Counted from the stretch's first letter, positions 8,751 through 19,162 are shown. The stretch is 64,000 bases of DNA from Janibacter sp. DB-40 (GCF_029510815.1 NZ_CP120360.1:2728001-2792000); one strand, 5' to 3'. A program made the numbers and translations. Notes: generated by a model from the letters alone, not told the origin.

Positions 8751-9082
8751 GACTGGTCTCCGTCCAGTGCCTCGATCGCCGAGTCCAGCGATCGCCATTC
8801 GGTCATCAGGCGCTTCCGCAGCTCGGCCCCCGCCGGGCTGGTCCGGTAGAACTTGCGCGGCCGCGCCTCCGCGGTGCTCCACTCGCTCGTCAGCAGCCCC
8901 TGCTTCTCGAGGCGGCGCAACAACGGGTAGAGCGTGTTGCCGTCGACGGCGAAGCCGGCGCGGTCGAGGTCCTCGAGCAACGCGTAGCCGTACCGCGGAC
9001 GCTCGAGGGTGGCCAGGCACGCGAGCACGACGGTGCCCCGCCGCACCTCCTGCAGGTGTCCTGCCAACGTCTCCTCGTCCAT
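8747..9082 (-). CDS. PadR-family transcriptional regulator
   Basis: 111 aa from the ATG at 9082. Winged helix features: RRGTVVLACLATLERPRYGY, then NTLYPLLRRLEKQGLL and RKFYRTSPAGAELRK. It is co-translated with the downstream HAAS-type membrane protein (ATGA overlap), a standard pairing in which PadR controls the membrane gene. A perfect inverted repeat ends 9 nt before the ATG (9091-9115), so autoregulation is very likely. An upstream GTG at 9106 lies inside that repeat and is less likely. Confidence 0.88.
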   Translation of the reverse strand: MDEETLAGHLQEVRRGTVVLACLATLERPRYGYALLEDLDRAGFAVDGNTLYPLLRRLEKQGLLTSEWSTAEARPRKFYRTSPAGAELRKRLMTEWRSLDSAIEALDGDQS

Positions 9083-9090
9083 GCGAAGCA

Positions 9091-9115
9091 CAATAGTGTG
9101 CCTCACACACTATTG
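9091..9115. promoter_or_regulatory. PadR operator, perfect 10-bp inverted repeat
   Basis: Arms CAATAGTGTG (9091-9100) and CACACTATTG (9106-9115) around 5 nt. On the minus strand TATTGT inside the proximal arm can serve as a -10, which would make the padR transcript nearly leaderless and place the operator right over the promoter. Confidence 0.75.
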
Positions 9116-9146
9116 TCCATGGCACTCTCAACGGGTTCGGGGCATG

Positions 9147-9190
9147 ACGAAGGGCGGCGCTCCCCCGATCGGGTGAGCGCCGCCCTTCGT
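9147..9190 (-). terminator. Terminator of the pntAB operon
   Basis: 16-bp perfect arms ACGAAGGGCGGCGCTC and its complement around a 12-nt loop, 14 nt past the pntB stop. It has the same CGAAGGG base as the other hairpins in the window, here with three G only. Confidence 0.85.
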
Positions 9191-9204
9191 GTGGCCTCTG
9201 CTGA

Positions 9205-10656
9205 TCAGATCAGCTTGAGGATGTCCCCCACCCGCTCCTTGGCATCGCCGAAGAGCATCTGGGTGTTCTCCTTGAAGAACAGCGGGTTCTGCACCCCGGC
9301 GTAGCCGGTGGCCATCGACCGCTTGAAGACGACGACGTCCTTGGCGTTCCAGACCTCCAGGACGGGCATCCCGGCGATCGGGCTGGCCGGGTCCTCGGCA
9401 GCGGCCGGGTTGACCGTGTCGTTGGCGCCGATGACGAGGACGACGTCCGTCTCCGGGAAGTCGTCGTTGATCTCGTCCATCTCGAGCACGACGTCGTAGG
9501 GCACCTTGGCCTCCGCGAGGAGGACGTTCATGTGCCCGGGGAGGCGACCGGCGACGGGGTGGATCCCGAACCGGACGTCCACCCCCTTCGCCCGCAGCTG
9601 CTCGGTGAGGTCGGCGACCGGGTACTGCGCCTGGGCCACGGCCATGCCGTAACCGGGCGTGATGACCACCGAGGAGGCGCCGGTGAGCATCTCGGCCACG
9701 GACTCGGCGTTGGTCTCGCGGTGCTCCCCCTGCTCCTCGTCGCCGCTGGACTTCGGCGCCTCGGCGCCGAACCCGCCGGCGATGACGGAGATGAACGAGC
9801 GGTTCATCGCCTTGCACATGATGTAGGACAGGAAGGCACCCGAGGAGCCGACGAGCGCACCGGTGACGATGAGCAGGTCGTTGGAGAGCATGAAGCCCGC
9901 CGCGGCCGCGGCCCAGCCCGAGTAGCTGTTGAGCATCGAGATGACGACCGGCATGTCGCCGCCGCCGATGGAGGCGACGAGGTGCCACCCGAAGGCCAGC
10001 GCGATCACGGTCATGATGCCCAGGGGCACCAGCGAGGGCGCGACGACGAACCACACGCCCAGCCCGACCGAGACGAGCACGGCCAGCAGGTTGAGCCAGT
10101 GGCGCGCCGGGAGCACGAGCGGGGCGGACTTCATCTTCGCGCTCAGCTTGAGGTAGGCCACGATCGAGCCGGTGAAGGTCAGGGCACCGATGAAGACACC
10201 GACGAAGACCTCGCCGTTGTGGATGCCGACCATGTCGAGGGCCTCGAGCGCACGGTGCGCCTCGACCGCCTCCTCGGAGTCGCCGTGCGCTCCGAGGAAG
10301 GAGTTGTAGCCGACGAGCACGGCGGCCAGACCGACGAAGGAGTGCATCATCGCGATGAGCTCGGGCATGCCGGTCATCTCGACGCGACGGGCGATCCGCA
10401 CACCGATGGCCCCACCGAGGGCCATGGTGACGACGAGCACGCCCAGACCCCACTTGCCGGCGTCGACGGCGGCACCTGGTCCGTCGTAGACGCCCTTGAC
10501 GACGAGCGCGATGGTGGCCACGAGGGCGATGACCATGCCGGCGATGCCGAACCAGTTGCCGTGCTTGGCCGACTCGTGCTTGCTGAGTCCGGCGAGGCTG
10601 AGGATGAACAACAGGGCCGCGACGATGTACGCGGCGGTGACGACTGTGGACAGCAC
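9205..10656 (-). CDS. pntB: NAD(P) transhydrogenase subunit beta
   Basis: 483 aa. About nine membrane helices in the N-terminal 270 residues (domain II) are followed by the NADP-binding domain III, with [40 protein letters not shown] and [14 protein letters not shown]. Together with PntA it couples proton flow to hydride transfer from NADH to NADP in the cytoplasmic membrane. It begins 3 bp after the pntA stop. Length matches the E. coli subunit (about 460) plus a slightly longer linker ([14 protein letters not shown]). Confidence 0.95.
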   Translation of the reverse strand: MLSTVVTAAYIVAALLFILSLAGLSKHESAKHGNWFGIAGMVIALVATIALVVKGVYDGPGAAVDAGKWGLGVLVVTMALGGAIGVRIARRVEMTGMPELIAMMHSFVGLAAVLVGYNSFLGAHGDSEEAVEAHRALEALDMVGIHNGEVFVGVFIGALTFTGSIVAYLKLSAKMKSAPLVLPARHWLNLLAVLVSVGLGVWFVVAPSLVPLGIMTVIALAFGWHLVASIGGGDMPVVISMLNSYSGWAAAAAGFMLSNDLLIVTGALVGSSGAFLSYIMCKAMNRSFISVIAGGFGAEAPKSSGDEEQGEHRETNAESVAEMLTGASSVVITPGYGMAVAQAQYPVADLTEQLRAKGVDVRFGIHPVAGRLPGHMNVLLAEAKVPYDVVLEMDEINDDFPETDVVLVIGANDTVNPAAAEDPASPIAGMPVLEVWNAKDVVVFKRSMATGYAGVQNPLFFKENTQMLFGDAKERVGDILKLI

Positions 10657-10659
10657 GAC

Positions 10660-12189
10660 TCAGCCCTTCCGGAACATGTTGAGCATCCGCTGCGTCACGG
10701 TGAAGCCACCGAAGACGTTGATGCTGGCGAAGAAGATCGCGGCCGCGGCGACCACCTGGATGGCGAGGTTCGACGACGTCACCTGGAGCAGGGCGCCGAC
10801 GACGATGATCCCGGAGATCGCATTGGTCACCGACATCAGCGGCGTGTGCAGGGCGTGGGCCACGTTGCCGATGACGTAGAAGCCGATGGTGACGGCCAGC
10901 GCGAAGACGATGAAGTGGGACAGGAAGGCTGCCGGCATGAACGCGGCCGCAACGAGGAAGAGCGCGGCGGCGCCGCCGATGATCCAGAACTTGCGGTTCG
11001 GGTCGACCGGCTTCTTCGGCTCTGCGGGCTCCACCTCGGCGGGCGCCGGCGCCGCGGGGGCGGCGGAGACCTGCACCGGTGGAGGCGGCCACAGCGTCTC
11101 CTTCTGCTGCGTGACCGTCATGCCGCGCACGACGGTGTCCTCCATGTCGAGGACGGCCTCACCCTGCTTCTCGGGGGTGATGAGCTTGAGGAGATTGACG
11201 ACGTTGGTGCCGTACAGCTGGCTGGCCTGCGTCGGGAGGCGACCGGCCAGGTCGGTGTAGCCGATGATCCGCACGCCGTTGTCGGTGACGACCCGCTCGT
11301 CGGCCACGGAACCGGCGACGTTGCCACCGGTGCCGGCGGCCATGTCGATGATGACCGAGCCCGGCTTCATCGAGGCGACCATCTCCTCGGTGATCAGCCG
11401 CGGGGCGGGCTTCCCGGGGATCAGGGCCGTGGTGATGATGATGTCCACGTCCTTGGCCTGCTCGGCGTAGAGCTCGGCGGCCTTGGCGTTGAAGTCCTCC
11501 GAGGCCTCCTTCGCGTAGCCGTCGGACGAGATCTCCTGCTGGACGTCGATCTCGAGGAAGTCCGCGCCCATCGACTCGACCTGCTCGGCGACCTCCGGGC
11601 GCACGTCGAACGCGCGCACGATCGCACCGAGGGAGCCCGCGGCACCGATCGCGGCGAGACCGGCGACGCCGGCACCGCAGACGAGGACCTTGGCCGGCGG
11701 GACCTTGCCCGCGGCCGTGACCTGCCCGGTGAAGAGACCGCCGAACTCGTGGGCGGACTCGACGACGGCGCGGTAGCCCGCGATGTTGGCCATCGAGGAG
11801 AGCACGTCCAGGGACTGGGCGCGCGAGATCCGCGGCACGGCGTCCATCGCCATCGAGGTCACGCCCTGCGCACGCAGCGCCTCGACCTTCTCCGGGTTCA
11901 GGGCAGGGGCGAGGAGGGAGGTCAGGATGGCACCCTCCCGCAGCAGGGGAACCTCCGCGTCGGTGGGGGCGTTGATCTTCACGACGATGTCGCTGGCCCA
12001 CACCTCCGCGGTCTCACCAAGGGTCGCGCCGGCGTCGACGTACCCCTGGTCGGGGTAGGCCGAGGCCGCTCCTGCGCCGGGCTCGACGATCACGTCGTAG
12101 CCCAGCTTGATCATCTGCGCGACGGTCTTCGGAGTCGCGGCCACACGGGTTTCTCCCGGCCTTGACTCCTTGGGTACGCCAATTCGCAT
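10660..12189 (-). CDS. pntA: NAD(P) transhydrogenase subunit alpha (fused domains)
   Basis: 509 aa from the ATG at 12189 ([20 protein letters not shown]). An alanine-dehydrogenase-like NAD-binding domain I ([20 protein letters not shown], about residues 165-184) is followed by a proline-rich linker near 385-410 and four membrane helices. The alpha1 and alpha2 parts are one polypeptide as in E. coli, not split as in many Actinobacteria and Alphaproteobacteria. An in-frame upstream extension has no support. A GGAG box lies about 6 nt before the ATG. Confidence 0.95.
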   Translation of the reverse strand: MRIGVPKESRPGETRVAATPKTVAQMIKLGYDVIVEPGAGAASAYPDQGYVDAGATLGETAEVWASDIVVKINAPTDAEVPLLREGAILTSLLAPALNPEKVEALRAQGVTSMAMDAVPRISRAQSLDVLSSMANIAGYRAVVESAHEFGGLFTGQVTAAGKVPPAKVLVCGAGVAGLAAIGAAGSLGAIVRAFDVRPEVAEQVESMGADFLEIDVQQEISSDGYAKEASEDFNAKAAELYAEQAKDVDIIITTALIPGKPAPRLITEEMVASMKPGSVIIDMAAGTGGNVAGSVADERVVTDNGVRIIGYTDLAGRLPTQASQLYGTNVVNLLKLITPEKQGEAVLDMEDTVVRGMTVTQQKETLWPPPPVQVSAAPAAPAPAEVEPAEPKKPVDPNRKFWIIGGAAALFLVAAAFMPAAFLSHFIVFALAVTIGFYVIGNVAHALHTPLMSVTNAISGIIVVGALLQVTSSNLAIQVVAAAAIFFASINVFGGFTVTQRMLNMFRKG

Positions 12190-12298
12190 CGTCACTCCAG
12201 TACTGGGGTGTGGTGGGTGTGGGTCGCTGCGCAACTTACGACAGCGCGCGCGAGATCCCACGTCTTTGTGATGGGGATGATGATCACAGGCCCACTGC

Positions 12299-12320
12299 GT
12301 GAGACGGCCTTTCGTCTCAC
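12299..12320. terminator. Short perfect hairpin between the small gene and pntA
   Basis: Arms GTGAGACG (12299-12306) and CGTCTCAC (12313-12320) around a 6-nt loop. It lies downstream of the small minus-strand gene at 12355 and upstream of pntA. No T run follows on either strand. Confidence 0.5.
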
Positions 12321-12325
12321 TGCGT

Positions 12326-12346
12326 GGCACGGGCAGCACCCGTGCC
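12326..12346 (-). terminator. Hairpin just downstream of the small acidic protein gene
   Basis: Arms GGCACGGG and CCCGTGCC with a 5-nt loop, 8 nt past the stop at 12355. With the next hairpin it probably ends transcription of the small gene. Confidence 0.5.
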
Positions 12347-12354
12347 GGGGTCGC

Positions 12355-12531
12355 TCACTCCTCGCTCGGGGCGACCTGCGAGTCGGGGTCCTCCTCCGCC
12401 TCGGCGGCGTCGAGCACCGCCTCGCGGACCTCCTCCTCGTCCTCCCAGACGGTGTGCTCCTCGGGCTCGCGGCCGTCGGCCGCGGACAGCAGCAGGACCA
12501 GCGGGACCAGCAGGAGCAACCGGACCATCAT
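12355..12531 (-). CDS. Small acidic exported protein (58 aa)
   Basis: ATG ATG at 12531/12528, directly preceded by a very strong ribosome site (TCGGAGGTC); spacing favours the second ATG. The N-terminus VRLLLLVPLVLLLSAADG is a signal peptide or single anchor, and the rest is strongly acidic (EDEEEVREAVLDAAEAEEDP) with 18 Asp/Glu in about 38 residues. It has no recognisable domain. It is read towards pntA and followed by two hairpins. The good ribosome site and third-position GC make it more likely real than chance. Confidence 0.55.
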   Translation of the reverse strand: MMVRLLLLVPLVLLLSAADGREPEEHTVWEDEEEVREAVLDAAEAEEDPDSQVAPSEE

Positions 12532-12637
12532 GACCTCCGAGGCGAAGGGGGCGCGCCCGGGATCGCGACGGCACGCCCGTTCAGACTAGGGCCGCGAAGG
12601 GGTGTCGCAGTGCCCTACTCACGGGTAACCTTTGGCC

Positions 12638-14285
12638 ATGGACCACGAGGAAGTCAGCGGCGGGGCGCGGGCGGTCGCGGCGGCGGCCGCCCATGGCGTG
12701 GAGACGATGTTCACCCTCTCGGGGGCGCACATCTTCCCCCTCCACGACGGTGCGGTCACCGCGGAGCCACCGCTGCGGCTGGTCGACGTGCGCCACGAGC
12801 AGACGGCCGTCTTCGCGGCCGAGGCCATCGGCAAGCTCACGCGCACCCCGGGGCTCGCGGCACTCACGGCGGGGCCGGGCGTGACCAACGGCGTCAGCGC
12901 GATCACGCAGGCCCACTTCTCCGGCTCACCCCTCGTCGTCCTCGGCGGTCGCGCCGCGAGCTTCTCCTGGGGACGCGGCGCGCTGCAGGAGTTCGACCAC
13001 CCCCCGCTGCTCTCACCCGTGACGAAGCAGGCAGCGACGGTCCAGTCGGTGGAGAAGATCGGCCCTGCCGTCGACGAGGCCCTCCGGCTCGCGGCCGCCC
13101 CGCACCGCGGACCGGTCTTCCTCGACGTCCCGATGGACGAGCTGTTCAACGAGACCGAGGCGCTGCCGATCACGACCTCCTCGGCCGCCCCGGCCGCCCC
13201 TGACGACGAGGACGTCGCCCCCATCGCGGATTTGCTGGCCACCGCGGAGCGCCCCTCCTGGTCCTCGGCTCCGACGTCTGGAGCGACGGCGCCGACCGGG
13301 CCGCGGGCAGATTCGTCCACGACCTCGGCCTGCCGACCCTGACCAACGGCATGGCCCGCGGCATCGTCCCCGGTGGTGACGAGCTGCTCGTGGGTGGGGC
13401 CCGCCGCACCGCGTGCGGCCAGTGCGACGTGGCGATCGTCGTCGGCACGCCCTCGACTTCCGCCTCGGCTATGGCTCCTTCGGCGGCGCCGCGGGCACCC
13501 CCGACGCGGCCGTGGTGCACGTCGGCGACTCCGCCGCCCAGATCAGCGGCCACGCCGAACTCGCCGCGAGCGCCTGCGGCGACCTCACGACCTTCTTCGA
13601 CGCGCTCCAGGCCCGGATGGAGGAGCAGGGCCACCGTGACTGGTCGGAGTGGGCCGGGCGGCTGGCCGAGGAGGCCCGCGGACGCGCGACGGCCGACCGC
13701 GAGCTGCTCACCAGCGACGTCTCTCCCATGCACCCCGCGCGCATCTACGGCGAGCTGCTCCCCCGGCTGGCCGAGGACGCCGTCGTCATCGGCGACGGCG
13801 GCGACTTCGTCTCCTGGGCCGGGCGGTTCATCGAGCCGACCCGCCCCGGCGGCTGGCTCGACCCCGGCCCCTTCGGCTGCCTCGGCGCCGGCCTCGGTGC
13901 GGCGATGGCGGCCCGGGTGGCCCGCCCTTCGTCGCAGGTGGTGCTGCTCCTCGGTGACGGCGCGGCCGGGATGTCGCTCATGGACGTCGACACACTCGTG
14001 CGCCACGACCTGCCGGTCGTGATGGTCATGGGCAACAACAGCGCCTGGGGGCTGGAGAAGCAGCCGATGCAGATGCTCTACGGCTACGACGTCGCGACCG
14101 ACCTCGCACCTCGGACGCGCTACGACCAGGTGGTCACCGCGCTCGGCGGCGGCGGCGAGATGGTCACCGACCCGAGGGAGATCGGCCCGGCACTCGACCG
14201 CGCCTTCGCCTCCGGCGTGCCCTACCTGGTCAACGTCGTCACCGACGCGCAGATCCCCTACCCGCGCACCACGACCGGCATCTGA
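12638..14285 (+). pseudogene. IlvG-like TPP-dependent acetolactate synthase homologue, two apparent frameshifts
   Basis: About 549 residues when two single-base losses are repaired: one in the C run at 13252-13255 and one at 13450-13452. The parts then read continuously: an N-terminal TPP domain (TMFTLSGAHIFPLHDGA, DVRHEQTAVFAAEAIGKLTR), a middle domain (LTNGMARGIVPGGDELLVGG, VVGTPLDFRLGYGSFGG) and a C-terminal domain with the GDG...N cofactor motif (GDGAAGMSLMDVDTLV, GNNSAWGLEKQPMQ). The closest family I recognise is mycobacterial IlvG (Rv1820 type). No ilvN-like small subunit is adjacent. Both breaks fall in short C runs and the rest is undamaged, so sequence error is likelier than true decay. 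Confidence 0.75.
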
Positions 14286-14291
14286 CCAGGC

Positions 14292-15736
14292 TCAGCGGGT
14301 GAGGCGGTCGAGGACGGCGGTCAGCAGCGCCTCGCGCAGGGGCGGTGGGGCAATGTCCAGCAGGGCGTTGACCTCGGCCATGCGTTCCGGGACCTGCACG
14401 GCACCGCCGTCGCCGGCCAGCCCGGCGATGGCGAGGAGCCCGTCGAGGGCGGCGTCGTCGAGTCCGGCGGGGTCGAGGGCCGCGGCTGCCGAGGCGAGCT
14501 GCGGGTCGACCCGGACCGGCCCCTTCGCACCGCCTCCGCCGTGGCCTGCGTCAGTGCCGGGACCAGCTCCGGCACGCGGTCCGCGGTCGCCGCGCACAGG
14601 GAGAGGTGCAGGGTCGGCGGGTGCCCGGCAAAGGACATCTGCGGCTGCACCAGCCAGCCACGCGAGGCCATCTCGTCGACGATGGTGAAGACGTCGCACC
14701 GCTCGTCGGTCGCGAGCGCGAGCAGAGTGGAGTCGGGTGCGACGACGACGCGCAGCCCGTCGATGCCGTCGACGGCTGCGGCCACCTCGAGGGTCGCGGT
14801 CCGCGCGCGGGTGGCGAGGTCGCGGTAGCCGTCGCGGCCGATGGCGTGCACCACCGCCCAGGCGGCGGCGAGGGGCCCGCCGGACTTCGTCGACTGCAGG
14901 GTCGTGTTGAGCACGGTGTATCCCGGCCAGTCCGCGCAGGCGTAGAAGTGGCCGCGGCGGAGCGCGGGGCTACGGTGCAGGAGGAGGGAGATGCCCTTCG
15001 GCGTGTAGGCGTACTTGTGCAGGTCGACCGAGATGCTCGTGACCCCGTCGACGGCGAAGGTCCACGGCGGCACGTCCCCGAGGAAGGGCAGCACCCAGCC
15101 CCCGATGCAGGCGTCGACGTGGCAGCGGATGCCCCGCTCGGCAGCGACGGCCGCGATCTCCACGACCGGGTCGACGACGCCGTGCGCGTACGACGGCGCG
15201 GATGCCACGAGCAGCACCGTCGAGTCGGTGACGGCCGCGGCCAGGTCGTCGGGGTCGGGACGGAAGGTCCGCGGGTCCACCGGCACGATGACCACCTCGA
15301 CCCCCAGGAGATGACCGGCCTTGTGCACGGCCGCGTGCACCGTCTCGGGGGCGACCACCTGCGGGCGCGCGATGTGCGGGTTGCCCTCCCGCGCCGCGAG
15401 CACGGCGAGGACGAGCGACTCGGTCCCGCCGGAGGTGGCGACACCCACCGCGGACTCCGGACCGTCCAGCAGGTCGCGGGTGACCGCCACGAGATCTGAC
15501 TCCATGGCCGCCAGCGAAGGGAAGGCCGTCGGGTCGAGGCCGTTCGTCGCCGCGAAGGAGGTGAGCGCCTCGCGCCCGATCTCGTCGGCCGTGGCGATCC
15601 CCGAGTCGTAGACGTAACTGAGCGTCCGGCCGCCGTGGGTGGGCAGGTCCCCCGCCCGCAGGTCCGCGAGCGCAGCCCGTACCTCGTCGGCCCCCGCCGG
15701 GCGGCTCCAGTCCAGGGGCCTCGCGTCACGACTCAT
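14292..15736 (-). pseudogene. PLP-dependent decarboxylase, sphingosine-1-phosphate lyase-like, one apparent frameshift
   Basis: About 480 residues. The PLP-binding block SISVDLHKYAYTPKG (Lys near residue 240) and HVDACIGGWVLPF match the SPL/group II decarboxylase family; CADWPGYTVLNTTLQSTKSG also matches. Frame is lost at 14520-14523, where the coding strand reads CGAAGGGG; one more G restores both the CGAAGGGGG motif and a continuous C-terminus ending AVLDRLTR. The natural substrate is unknown (an amino acid or phospho-base). The ATG at 15736 overlaps the stop of the MFS gene, so transport and breakdown of the same compound is plausible. Confidence 0.75.
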
Positions 15737-17073
15737 GACAGGTCCTTCCCGGCGGCCACCACGGCCGCCTCGTCGATCCGGTAGTGGCGCAGGAGGAGCA
15801 GGGAGGCGAAGAAGAGCAGCGCCGGCAGCACGCTGAAACCGAGGACGATCGCGGTCACGGCCGAGTCGGGCTGGTCGACGGCGCCTCCCGTCGAGGAGAC
15901 GTAGCCACCGGCCATGAGCACGAGGGCGTAGACCCCCGGGCCGAAGGCGAGACCGAGGGTCTCGACCGCGGTCCACACCCCGGTGTAGACCCCGACGCGG
16001 TTCTCCCCCGTGCGGTCGGCGTCGACGGCCGCGGCGTCGGGGAGCATCGCCAGCGGGAACATCTGCGCGCCCGCGTAGCCGACGCCGACGAGCGCGATCG
16101 CCCCCGCGATCGCGACGATCCCGTGGTCACGCAGGACCCACACCAGCAGGGCACCCACGCCGAAGCACACCGTGGCGGCGACGAAGCCCGGCCGCTTGCC
16201 GGCGCGGGTGCCCATCCGTTCCCACAGCGGGGTGACGACGAGCGCCGGTGCGACGAAGGCGACGAAGAGATAGGTGGAGGCCCCCGGGCTCCCGAGGACC
16301 CAGCGCGCGGTGTAGTCGACGCCCGCGAGCATGACGCCGGTCGCGAGCGCCTGGACGGAGTACGTCAGCAGCAGCGCGCGGAAGTCCCGGGCCCGCGCGA
16401 CGACGCGCAACTGGTCACGCAGTGACCCGCTGGCGGTGACGTGGAGGACGGGCGCGACCCCCTTCGTCGCCCACCACGCGCCCACGGCCCCGCCGAGGAT
16501 GAGCAGACCGACGAAGATCCCGACCGCGCGATAGCCCCACGGCGGGCCCAGCGCGTCCCGCAGGGCCGGGGACAGACCACCGGAGACGAGGATCGCCAGG
16601 GCCAGCACGACCACCCGCCAGGTCATCAGGCGGGTCCGTTCGCCGTAGTCCCGCGTCAGCTCGGAGGGCATCGCCACGTACGGGACCTGGAAGAAGGCGT
16701 AGGCACTGGCGCAGGCGAGGAAGACCACGACCACCCAGGCGCCGGCGAGTGCGGGCGGCGCGGTCGGCCCGGCGAAGAGGAGCGCGAAGAAGAACGCGAG
16801 GGCGATCCCGCCCCGCAGCAGGAACGGACGACGCCGTCCTTCCGGGTGGGTGCTGCGGTCGGAGATGCGTCCCGCGACCGGGTTGAGCAGGACGTCCCAG
16901 GCCTTGGGCAGCAGCACGATCAGGCCGGCCAGCCCCGCGGCGATCCCCAGCCGATCGGTCAGGTACGGCAGGAGCAGGAGCCCGGGCACGGTGGGGAAGG
17001 CGCCCGTGACCACCGACCCCAGGCCGTAACCGCGCCGCACCCGCGCCGGCAGCACCGCCGGTGATGGCTCCAT
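15733..17073 (-). CDS. MFS transporter, GPH/MelB-like cation symporter
   Basis: 446 aa, twelve predicted helices. The loop LNPVAGRISDRSTHPEGRRR after helix II and FFQVPYVAMPSELTRDYGER are signatures of the glycoside-pentoside-hexuronide symporter (MFS_2) family. It precedes the SPL-like decarboxylase with an ATGA overlap. The start at 17073 is 80 bp from the divergent alaA start. The substrate cannot be told; relatives are often named only MFS transporter. Confidence 0.82.
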   Translation of the reverse strand: MEPSPAVLPARVRRGYGLGSVVTGAFPTVPGLLLLPYLTDRLGIAAGLAGLIVLLPKAWDVLLNPVAGRISDRSTHPEGRRRPFLLRGGIALAFFFALLFAGPTAPPALAGAWVVVVFLACASAYAFFQVPYVAMPSELTRDYGERTRLMTWRVVVLALAILVSGGLSPALRDALGPPWGYRAVGIFVGLLILGGAVGAWWATKGVAPVLHVTASGSLRDQLRVVARARDFRALLLTYSVQALATGVMLAGVDYTARWVLGSPGASTYLFVAFVAPALVVTPLWERMGTRAGKRPGFVAATVCFGVGALLVWVLRDHGIVAIAGAIALVGVGYAGAQMFPLAMLPDAAAVDADRTGENRVGVYTGVWTAVETLGLAFGPGVYALVLMAGGYVSSTGGAVDQPDSAVTAIVLGFSVLPALLFFASLLLLRHYRIDEAAVVAAGKDLS

Positions 17074-17152
17074 GGCGCGATGCTACTCACGAGTCAGCCA
17101 CATGTCGTCGGGCCGACGCGGCCCGTACGACCGGGGTGAGATGATCACGCCC

Positions 17153-18370
17153 ATGCGCCAGATCCGCCAGAGCCGCAAGCTGAAGGACGTGCGTTACGAC
17201 GTGCGCGGCCCCATCCTCGTCGAGGCCCAGCGTCTCGAGGCAGAGGGCCACAAGATCCTCAAGCTCAACATCGGCAACACCGCGCCCTTCGGCTTCGAGG
17301 CACCCGAGGCGATCGTCGCCGACATGACCCGCCACCTGCGCGGCTCGCAGGGGTACGTCGACAGCAAGGGCATCTACTCGGCGCGGACCGCGGTGGCGCA
17401 GTACTACCAGTCGCACGGACTGAAGGAGACGAAGGTCGAGGACGTCTTCATCGGCAACGGCGTCTCCGAGCTGATCTCGATGGTGCTGCAGGCCTTCGTG
17501 GACGACGGCAACGAGATCCTCATCCCGGCGCCCGACTACCCGCTGTGGACCGGGGCGGTCTCGCTCGCCGGCGGCACGCCGGTGCACTACCGCTGCGACG
17601 AGGACAACGGGTGGAACCCCGACCTCGCGGACATCGAGTCGAAGATCACCGAGAACACCCACGCGATCGTGATCATCAACCCGAACAACCCGACCGGCGC
17701 GGTCTACTCGCCGGAGACCGTGCGCGGTCTCGTCGACATCGCCCGGCGGCACGATCTCGTGGTCATGGCGGACGAGATCTACGAGAAGATCGTCTTCGAC
17801 GACGCCGTCCACCACCACGCCGCGGAGTACGCCGGCGACGACGTCCTGTGCCTCACCTTCTCCGGGCTGTCCAAGGCCTACCGCGTGTGCGGCTACCGCG
17901 CCGGCTGGGTGATGATCTCCGGCCCCAAGCACCTCGCCGAGGACTACCTCGAGGGCCTGACCCTGCTGGCCAACATGCGGATGTGCTCCAACGTCCCTGC
18001 CCAGCACACGATCCAGACCGCGCTCGGCGGGTACCAGTCGATCGACGAGCTCATCGTGCCGGGTGGGCGCTACCACGACCAGATCAAGCTCGCCTCACGG
18101 TTGCTCAACGAGATCCCGGGCGTCTCGTGCGTCGAACCACGGGGGGCGCTCTACTGCTTCCCCCGGCTGGACCCGGAGGTGTACCCGATCGAGGACGACC
18201 AGGCCTTCGTCATCGAGCTGCTGCGGGCGAAGAAGATCCTCGTCACCCACGGAACCGGCTTCAACTGGACCGAGCCGGACCACTTCCGCCTCGTCACCCT
18301 GCCGGACGAGGACGTCCTCACCGAGGCCATCGGGCGCATCGCGGACTTCCTCGAGACCAAGCGGTCGTGA
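17153..18370 (+). CDS. alaA: Alanine/glutamate-pyruvate aminotransferase (class I/II)
   Basis: 405 aa from MRQIRQSRKL; an ATG 12 nt upstream (17141) sits closer to a GGGGTGAG box and may be the true start. The pattern follows E. coli AlaA and Rv0337c: ILKLNIGNTAPFGFEAP, NPNNPTGAVYSPET (PLP ring), LTFSGLSKAYRVCGYRAGW (Schiff-base Lys) and GYRAGW. It transfers amino groups from alanine or glutamate to 2-oxo acids in the cytosol. It stands alone, divergent from the MFS gene. Confidence 0.9.
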   Translation: MRQIRQSRKLKDVRYDVRGPILVEAQRLEAEGHKILKLNIGNTAPFGFEAPEAIVADMTRHLRGSQGYVDSKGIYSARTAVAQYYQSHGLKETKVEDVFIGNGVSELISMVLQAFVDDGNEILIPAPDYPLWTGAVSLAGGTPVHYRCDEDNGWNPDLADIESKITENTHAIVIINPNNPTGAVYSPETVRGLVDIARRHDLVVMADEIYEKIVFDDAVHHHAAEYAGDDVLCLTFSGLSKAYRVCGYRAGWVMISGPKHLAEDYLEGLTLLANMRMCSNVPAQHTIQTALGGYQSIDELIVPGGRYHDQIKLASRLLNEIPGVSCVEPRGALYCFPRLDPEVYPIEDDQAFVIELLRAKKILVTHGTGFNWTEPDHFRLVTLPDEDVLTEAIGRIADFLETKRS

Positions 18371-18380
18371 GCACATTCTC

Positions 18381-18809
18381 ATGACGGAAGGGGGGACCCG
18401 CCTGGCCGTCGCGGCCGGCGGCGCCGTCGGCACGCTCGGTCGGTGGCTGGTCGACGGCTCGCTGCCCGAGGCCGGACCCGGGTGGGGGTGGGCGACGCTC
18501 ACCGTCAACGTCACCGGTGCCCTCGCGATGGGCCTGCTCGTGGCCTGGCTGGCGGCCCGGGTCAGGCATTCGCTGGTACGGCCCTTCGCCGCCGTCGGCC
18601 TGCTCGGTGGGTGGACGACGTACTCGACCTTCGTGCTGGATGCGCACGCGATCATCGGTGGGGACGGTCTCGGCCGGGCCGTCGGCTACGTCCTCGCCAC
18701 TCTGCTCCTCGGCGTGGGCGCCAGCCTGGGCGGCCTGCTCGCCGGCGAGCGGTGGTTCGGGGTGTCCCCAGAGAGGGCCGACCGCATGGTCGAGGAGGAG
18801 GAGCTGTGA
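18381..18809 (+). CDS. crcB: Fluoride efflux channel subunit CrcB (first of pair)
   Basis: 142 aa, four helices. Fluc motifs: GGAVGTLGRW near the N-terminus, TLTVNVTGALAMG and GLLGGWTTYSTF. It exports fluoride passively through dual-topology dimers. Two different CrcB genes are adjacent (GTGA overlap), so the channel is probably a heterodimer with subunits in opposite orientation, as in other Gram-positives. I saw no fluoride riboswitch in the short (10 bp) gap after alaA. Confidence 0.9.
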   Translation: MTEGGTRLAVAAGGAVGTLGRWLVDGSLPEAGPGWGWATLTVNVTGALAMGLLVAWLAARVRHSLVRPFAAVGLLGGWTTYSTFVLDAHAIIGGDGLGRAVGYVLATLLLGVGASLGGLLAGERWFGVSPERADRMVEEEEL

Positions 18810-19162
18810 CCTGGCTGCTCGTCGTCATCGGTGGCGCGCTGGGTGCCCTGGCCCGGCACGAGGTGACCACGCGCGGGCGGAGCAGGGGTGCCACCGTCGC
18901 GGGAGCGACGATGCTCGTCAACCTGCCCGGGTCGCTCCTGCTCGGCCTCGTGGCCGGGATCGTGACCTCCGGTGGCCCCGACTGGCTCCTCCCTCTGCTC
19001 GGGGTCGGCTTCTGCGGTGGCTTCACGACCTTCGCCAGTCACGCGGTGGAGGTGGCGGCGGCCCTGCAGGAGAGACGACTTCGGCAGGCGCTGACCGACC
19101 TCGTGCTCAGCCTCGTGCTCGGGCTGGTGCTGGTCTCGCTCGGCTGGTGGCTCACCACCTGA
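18806..19162 (+). CDS. crcB: Fluoride efflux channel subunit CrcB (second of pair)
   Basis: 118 aa from a GTG that overlaps the first crcB stop. Motifs GGALGALARHEV, MLVNLPGSLLLG and GFCGGFTTFASH. It is shorter than the first copy, which carries an extra C-terminal tail (RADRMVEEEEL). See the neighbour for the proposed heterodimer. Confidence 0.9.
   Translation: MTWLLVVIGGALGALARHEVTTRGRSRGATVAGATMLVNLPGSLLLGLVAGIVTSGGPDWLLPLLGVGFCGGFTTFASHAVEVAAALQERRLRQALTDLVLSLVLGLVLVSLGWWLTT

Noticed and set aside
18371..18380. Possible fluoride riboswitch before crcB
   Set aside because: Only 10 bp separate alaA and crcB, and no matching pseudoknot sequence was seen upstream.
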